From: a bacterium
GTDB lineage: Bacteria > Patescibacteriota > Microgenomatia > UBA1400 > PJMF01
DNA length: 8,185 nucleotides
Direction of reading: 5' to 3'
Assembly (NCBI GenBank): GCA_900299155.1
Contig: OMIS01000076.1
Location: forward strand, 1 to 8,185
Shown: positions 5,589-8,185 of the stretch, in pieces
Layout: each line of letters starts with the position of its first letter
How positions within the stretch are numbered: the first letter of the stretch is position 1
Position numbers and translations under genes: made by a program
The notes under the pieces: model-generated
What the model was told of the DNA's origin: nothing
The model's input: the letters and a program-made list of their open reading frames with translations, nothing else
Databases searched by the model: none

Positions 5589-7538
5589 ATGCATGTTAAA
5601 ATACGCTCAAGAATGCAAACTGTGAGTGTAACCCCAGTTGTTGGTCTGCCACAGGTCCAAGGATGGTCGCAAAGTGTTGATCATGCATATGGTGGGGTAC
5701 ATTTAGTTGGAACTATCGCAGTATCGGGTGAAAATGCTAGCGGAGTGGGTCGGGATATTCTTGGATTAATTTTGGAGCAAGAATTACGAAACGCGCAACA
5801 TCTGTACCAGTTTGTGGAATATCTACAGGGAATTGCATCTGAAAAGTCATGTGATCTCTCAGTAACTTTGGGAATTTTCTATTTAGGGCGTTGTACAGTA
5901 TGTTCTCGCCAAGGTTCAGTCTGGCTCAAACGTGCTGCAAAAGTAGGTGCGCTTGTGGAGGCGAGATCTGAGATTGCCTTAATTCAAGGAAGTGTAAAAG
6001 AGGATGATGTCTTCATTTTTGCAACACAGCAAGCTGAACAATTTCTCTCCACAGTAGAGTTGCAGTTCGGTCAGGGGTTTGATGTGGATGGAGTAATCAC
6101 CAGTATCGTACCTGCCATTCATGGCTTAGAAAACTCAGCACTTTCCGCAATTTCTTTTGTGACAATTTCTACAAAAAGTGAGTCTGAGTATAAACATGAA
6201 GAATATGTAGTACATCCTGCTGCGGTAGAGCCGGTCAAAGTTCAAAATGATCTGGATATCCCTGAAGCACTTCAGGCACAGTCTGATCATCTGGAAACTT
6301 CCGTACCCACTGAGCGTTCTGCGAGCGGTACTACAGATGGTATACCACTTGACCATTTCATTAATTTTTTCAAAAACCTTCCTAAGCTGTTCTCAAAGAA
6401 AACCTACGTGGGTAACCACTTGCAAAAGAAATCTGTCCTCTGGATTTTGGGAATTGGGCTATTGGTAGCAGTGGGGATTGGAATCGGCATATATTATGTT
6501 CTGCATCTGCATGCAGAGCAAGCATTTGCAAAAGAACTGATTACACCATATGAGCAGCAACTTACTAGTGCTAAAACTACGGCGGAACAAGATCCTATTT
6601 CTGCCCGAGCTCAAATTGAAACGGTTATTGCAGAGCTTGTGCAGCTCCAGGCTGAATATACAAAAAGTGGCAGAACAGTGGTGGTAGAGAAACTGGAAGG
6701 GATGGTGACCACGGCACGTGCGACTGAAGCTGAAGTGTCTGGTAAACAAGAATTTGCTGATTTACCAATTTTCTATGACCTTCGTCTGGCTAGCCAAGGT
6801 TTCTTAACTACGTTTACAACACTACAAGGTCAAAAAGCAGTTTTCATAGATGCTCAAAAAAAAACTCTCGTTGTGCTCGATTTACCCACAAAACAATTTC
6901 TATCACTTGAGCTTTCTTCACTTGATGCTGTCAAAGCGGTGAGTCCTCAGCGTGATGAAGCAGTAGCACTTATAGCTGGTGGAGTATATTCAGTGGGACT
7001 TACCGCTGATTCTCAACCAGCTACAATAAAAGAACTGGGTGATTCAAATAGAGCAGCTACATTTTTGAATACTTTTGGCAGTTATGTATATGTTTTTAAT
7101 CCTGAGAAGCGAAATATATATAGATATTCCAAAGCAGAAAAATCTGATACGTACTCTGATCCAATTGGTTGGCTGCAAGATCCACTGGGCGTATCATTTG
7201 ATTCAATCAAATCATTGATGATTGATGGAGATGTGTGGTTATCTACTGAAAAGGGAGAAATATTAAAGTTCTCAGCAGGGAAAAAAGCTAGTTTTGCGGT
7301 AACAGGCATGTCTGAGCCATTTTCTACGCCAACATTTCTATTTACCCAAGAAGCCACGACCAATCTCTATGCACTTGAACCTGAGAAAAAACGCTTGGTA
7401 GTACTAACCAAATCGGGACAGTTCTTGCGAGAAGTGCGCAGTAATTCACTGGCTTCAGCTACTGGATTTTTTGTACAAGAACAACTGGGCAAAGCATTTG
7501 TCGTGAGCGGTTCAATTATTTATGAAGTGACACTCTAG
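5589..7538 (+). CDS. Single-pass membrane protein: degenerate PP2C-like domain plus probable extracytoplasmic beta-propeller
   Basis: The protein has 649 residues. Residues about 20-200 follow the order of a PP2C (PPM) phosphatase fold: GGVHLVGTIAVSG near 35-47, ASGVGRDIL (50-58), a helix, DLSVTLGIFYLGRCTVCSRQGSVWLKR (in pieces, 89-115) and DDVFIFATQQAEQFL (139-153). The metal-binding positions are not there: the family's DG near the start and the later TDG are replaced by VSG and ATQ, so catalysis is unlikely. Residues 200-280 are a linker. One membrane helix lies at about 283-307, with lysines before it, which puts the N-terminal part inside the cell. A predicted helical, coiled-coil-like region (about 308-390) follows, then about 260 residues with repeated beta-strand blocks (for example AVFIDAQKKTLVVLDL, SYVYVFNPEKRNIYRYS, TNLYALEPEKKRLVVL) that suggest a propeller. 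The start is uncertain: the ATG at 5613 is preceded by TGT plus TAAAAT (5597-5602) and may be the real one, 8 residues shorter. The function is unknown. Confidence 0.82.
   Translation: MHVKIRSRMQTVSVTPVVGLPQVQGWSQSVDHAYGGVHLVGTIAVSGENASGVGRDILGLILEQELRNAQHLYQFVEYLQGIASEKSCDLSVTLGIFYLGRCTVCSRQGSVWLKRAAKVGALVEARSEIALIQGSVKEDDVFIFATQQAEQFLSTVELQFGQGFDVDGVITSIVPAIHGLENSALSAISFVTISTKSESEYKHEEYVVHPAAVEPVKVQNDLDIPEALQAQSDHLETSVPTERSASGTTDGIPLDHFINFFKNLPKLFSKKTYVGNHLQKKSVLWILGIGLLVAVGIGIGIYYVLHLHAEQAFAKELITPYEQQLTSAKTTAEQDPISARAQIETVIAELVQLQAEYTKSGRTVVVEKLEGMVTTARATEAEVSGKQEFADLPIFYDLRLASQGFLTTFTTLQGQKAVFIDAQKKTLVVLDLPTKQFLSLELSSLDAVKAVSPQRDEAVALIAGGVYSVGLTADSQPATIKELGDSNRAATFLNTFGSYVYVFNPEKRNIYRYSKAEKSDTYSDPIGWLQDPLGVSFDSIKSLMIDGDVWLSTEKGEILKFSAGKKASFAVTGMSEPFSTPTFLFTQEATTNLYALEPEKKRLVVLTKSGQFLREVRSNSLASATGFFVQEQLGKAFVVSGSIIYEVTL
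5594..5602 (+). promoter_or_regulatory. Candidate extended -10 box inside the annotated start of the 649-residue gene
   Basis: TGT followed by TAAAAT (5597-5602) is an extended -10-like element matching TATAAT at five of six positions. It lies after the ATG at 5589 but 10 bases before the in-frame ATG at 5613. If it is used, the transcript would start near 5609 and only the 5613 start could be translated. No comparably good -10 lies before 5589; TATCTA (5578-5583) is poor. Confidence 0.35.
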
Positions 7539-7548
7539 TTATATTCTT

Positions 7549-7580
7549 GGAGGGGTAGCAGTAGTACTGAGGTAATCTCC
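7549..7580 (+). other. Nested inverted repeats between the propeller gene and smpB
   Basis: GGAG (7549-7552) can pair with CTCC (7577-7580), enclosing a near-perfect odd palindrome, CAGTA-G-TACTG (7559-7569). No T-run follows, so an intrinsic terminator is not supported. The GGAGGGG (7549-7555) looks like a Shine-Dalgarno sequence but has no start codon at useful distance. Confidence 0.25.
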
Positions 7581-7612
7581 TGTATGATCATCGCAAACAG
7601 CAACAAAATCCC

Positions 7613-7621
7613 TGGTATACT
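7613..7621 (+). promoter_or_regulatory. Extended -10 promoter of smpB, predicted leaderless
   Basis: TGG followed by TATACT (7616-7621) is an extended -10 element with one mismatch in the hexamer. Six bases separate it from the smpB ATG at 7628, the same spacing as at the PH-domain gene. No -35 box or Shine-Dalgarno sequence is evident. Confidence 0.68.
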
Positions 7622-7627
7622 ACGGAT

Positions 7628-8074
7628 ATGTCTCTTATTGTTAATAAAAAAGCACATCATGAATATACTATAGAAACCAAGTACGTAGCTGGGGTGGTTT
7701 TGTCTGGCCAAGAGGTAAAGAGTTTACGGCTAGGACACGCATCATTTGCGGGAAGTTATATCAAAATCATTGGTGGTGAGGCATTTTTACTTAATACACA
7801 AATAAATAAATATCCCTATTCTCAAGAAAAAGACTATGATCCCAAGCGCACTCGAAAATTATTATTGAATAAAAAAGAGTTGCTGGAGCTTCAGGAATGG
7901 AGTAACAATAAAGGCCGTGCAATAGTGCCACTTACGTTTTTTGTGGGGGGCAGAAATATTAAGATGGATATTGGTGTAGGACGTGGTAAAAAGGTACATG
8001 AAAAACGTGCGGTGCTTAAGCAGCGAGATCAAGAACGTGAAATCCAACGGGATACGAAGTATCGAATTAGATAG
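7628..8074 (+). CDS. smpB: SsrA-binding protein SmpB
   Basis: SmpB binds the tRNA-like part of tmRNA and delivers it to ribosomes stalled on broken mRNAs, where it acts as codon-anticodon mimic in the decoding site; the product is tagged for degradation and the ribosome is freed. The 148 residues match the family's usual 145-165. Signature blocks are all present: NKKAHHEY (6-13), GQEVKSLRLGHASFAGSY (27-44), GEAFLLNTQI (50-59), the DPKRTRKLLLNKKEL block in the middle, VPLTFF, IGVGRGKK (114-121) and HEKR (124-127). The C-terminal tail (about 120-148, lysine and arginine rich) is complete; it becomes helical in the mRNA channel and is needed for tagging. The ATG at 7628 gives the normal N-terminus. 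Its partner ssrA was not found in this window, although it is often nearby in other bacteria. The gene appears to be transcribed on its own. Confidence 0.97.
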   Translation: MSLIVNKKAHHEYTIETKYVAGVVLSGQEVKSLRLGHASFAGSYIKIIGGEAFLLNTQINKYPYSQEKDYDPKRTRKLLLNKKELLELQEWSNNKGRAIVPLTFFVGGRNIKMDIGVGRGKKVHEKRAVLKQRDQEREIQRDTKYRIR

Positions 8075-8088
8075 TTTGCATCTGACAT

Positions 8089-8094
8089 TATAGT
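8089..8094 (+). promoter_or_regulatory. -10-like box after smpB, reading out of the window
   Basis: TATAGT is the same hexamer found before the toxin-antitoxin pair. Transcription would begin near 8101. No good -35 box is present (TTAGAT at 8067-8072 is the nearest candidate at suitable spacing). It may drive the next gene or an RNA beyond the window edge. No coding region of useful length starts within the remaining bases. Confidence 0.35.
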
Positions 8095-8105
8095 GAAGGG
8101 TCTTG

Positions 8106-8122
8106 TGACGTTTAGAGCGTCA
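8106..8122 (+). other. Short hairpin in the 3' flank of smpB
   Basis: TGACG (8106-8110) and CGTCA (8118-8122) pair around a 7-base loop. No T-run follows closely, so it is not a standard terminator. It begins about 5 bases after the start point predicted from the -10 box at 8089 and so could be a 5' structure of the next transcript. Confidence 0.3.
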
Positions 8123-8185
8123 GCGGGTTAGATTTTAAGTTGTCCAAAAGTACTTTATACATTTCATTTCTGTGGTTCCATCTAA

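Noticed and set aside
6459..6749. Minus-strand open frame of 96 codons in the pseudo-phosphatase gene
   Set aside because: It is Cys, His and Phe rich and overlaps the membrane helix and coiled-coil region of the real gene, which is typical of an antisense shadow.
8147..8156. AAAGTACTTT palindrome near the window end
   Set aside because: A single 10-bp palindrome with no partner copies or gene context cannot be assigned a role.
8095..8185. A tmRNA (ssrA) gene just after smpB
   Set aside because: Although ssrA is often near smpB, I see neither the tRNA-like 5' end nor a tag-coding frame or T-arm-like sequence in these bases.

Overview
The window is a compact, all-plus-strand bacterial segment carrying eight protein-coding genes with short gaps between them. 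The genes are small-genome style and standard bacterial code fits: there are no in-frame TGA codons in the long genes, and the one TGA stop sits in a classic ATGA overlap. The mix of two translation-quality genes (lepA, smpB), a bacterial PH-domain membrane protein, poorly conserved secreted or membrane proteins, and promoters lying directly on start codons suggests a Candidate Phyla Radiation (Patescibacteria) genome. That placement is inference from gene content and style, not from a marker phylogeny.

Layout. Positions 1-1761 hold the 3' part of a large, probably exported protein of unknown function; its start lies before the window. At 1841-3688 is lepA (elongation factor 4) behind a well-formed promoter. 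At 3793-4436 is a ribbon-helix-helix antitoxin and PIN-domain toxin pair with a 4-bp overlap. At 4496-5508 is a two-gene unit: a PH-domain protein with two membrane segments, then a 90-residue protein with two membrane segments. A possible weak terminator follows. At 5589-7538 is a 649-residue single-pass membrane protein with a degenerate PP2C-like domain inside the cell and a probable beta-propeller outside. At 7628-8074 is smpB, the tmRNA-binding protein of trans-translation. The last 111 bases contain a further -10-like element and a short hairpin but no gene that I can identify.

How the genes fit together. LepA and SmpB both deal with stalled or mis-positioned ribosomes, and the PIN toxin is expected to cut RNA, so translation stress is a loose common theme. 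The PH protein, the small membrane protein and the pseudo-phosphatase/propeller protein form a second, envelope-associated block with no known function.

The most notable structural signal is regulatory. For lepA, the PH-domain gene and smpB, a near-consensus -10 box ends only 6 or 7 bases before the ATG, with no Shine-Dalgarno sequence. This predicts leaderless mRNAs. The internal gene of the PH unit instead has an SD-like AAAAGG, as expected if only first genes of transcripts are leaderless.
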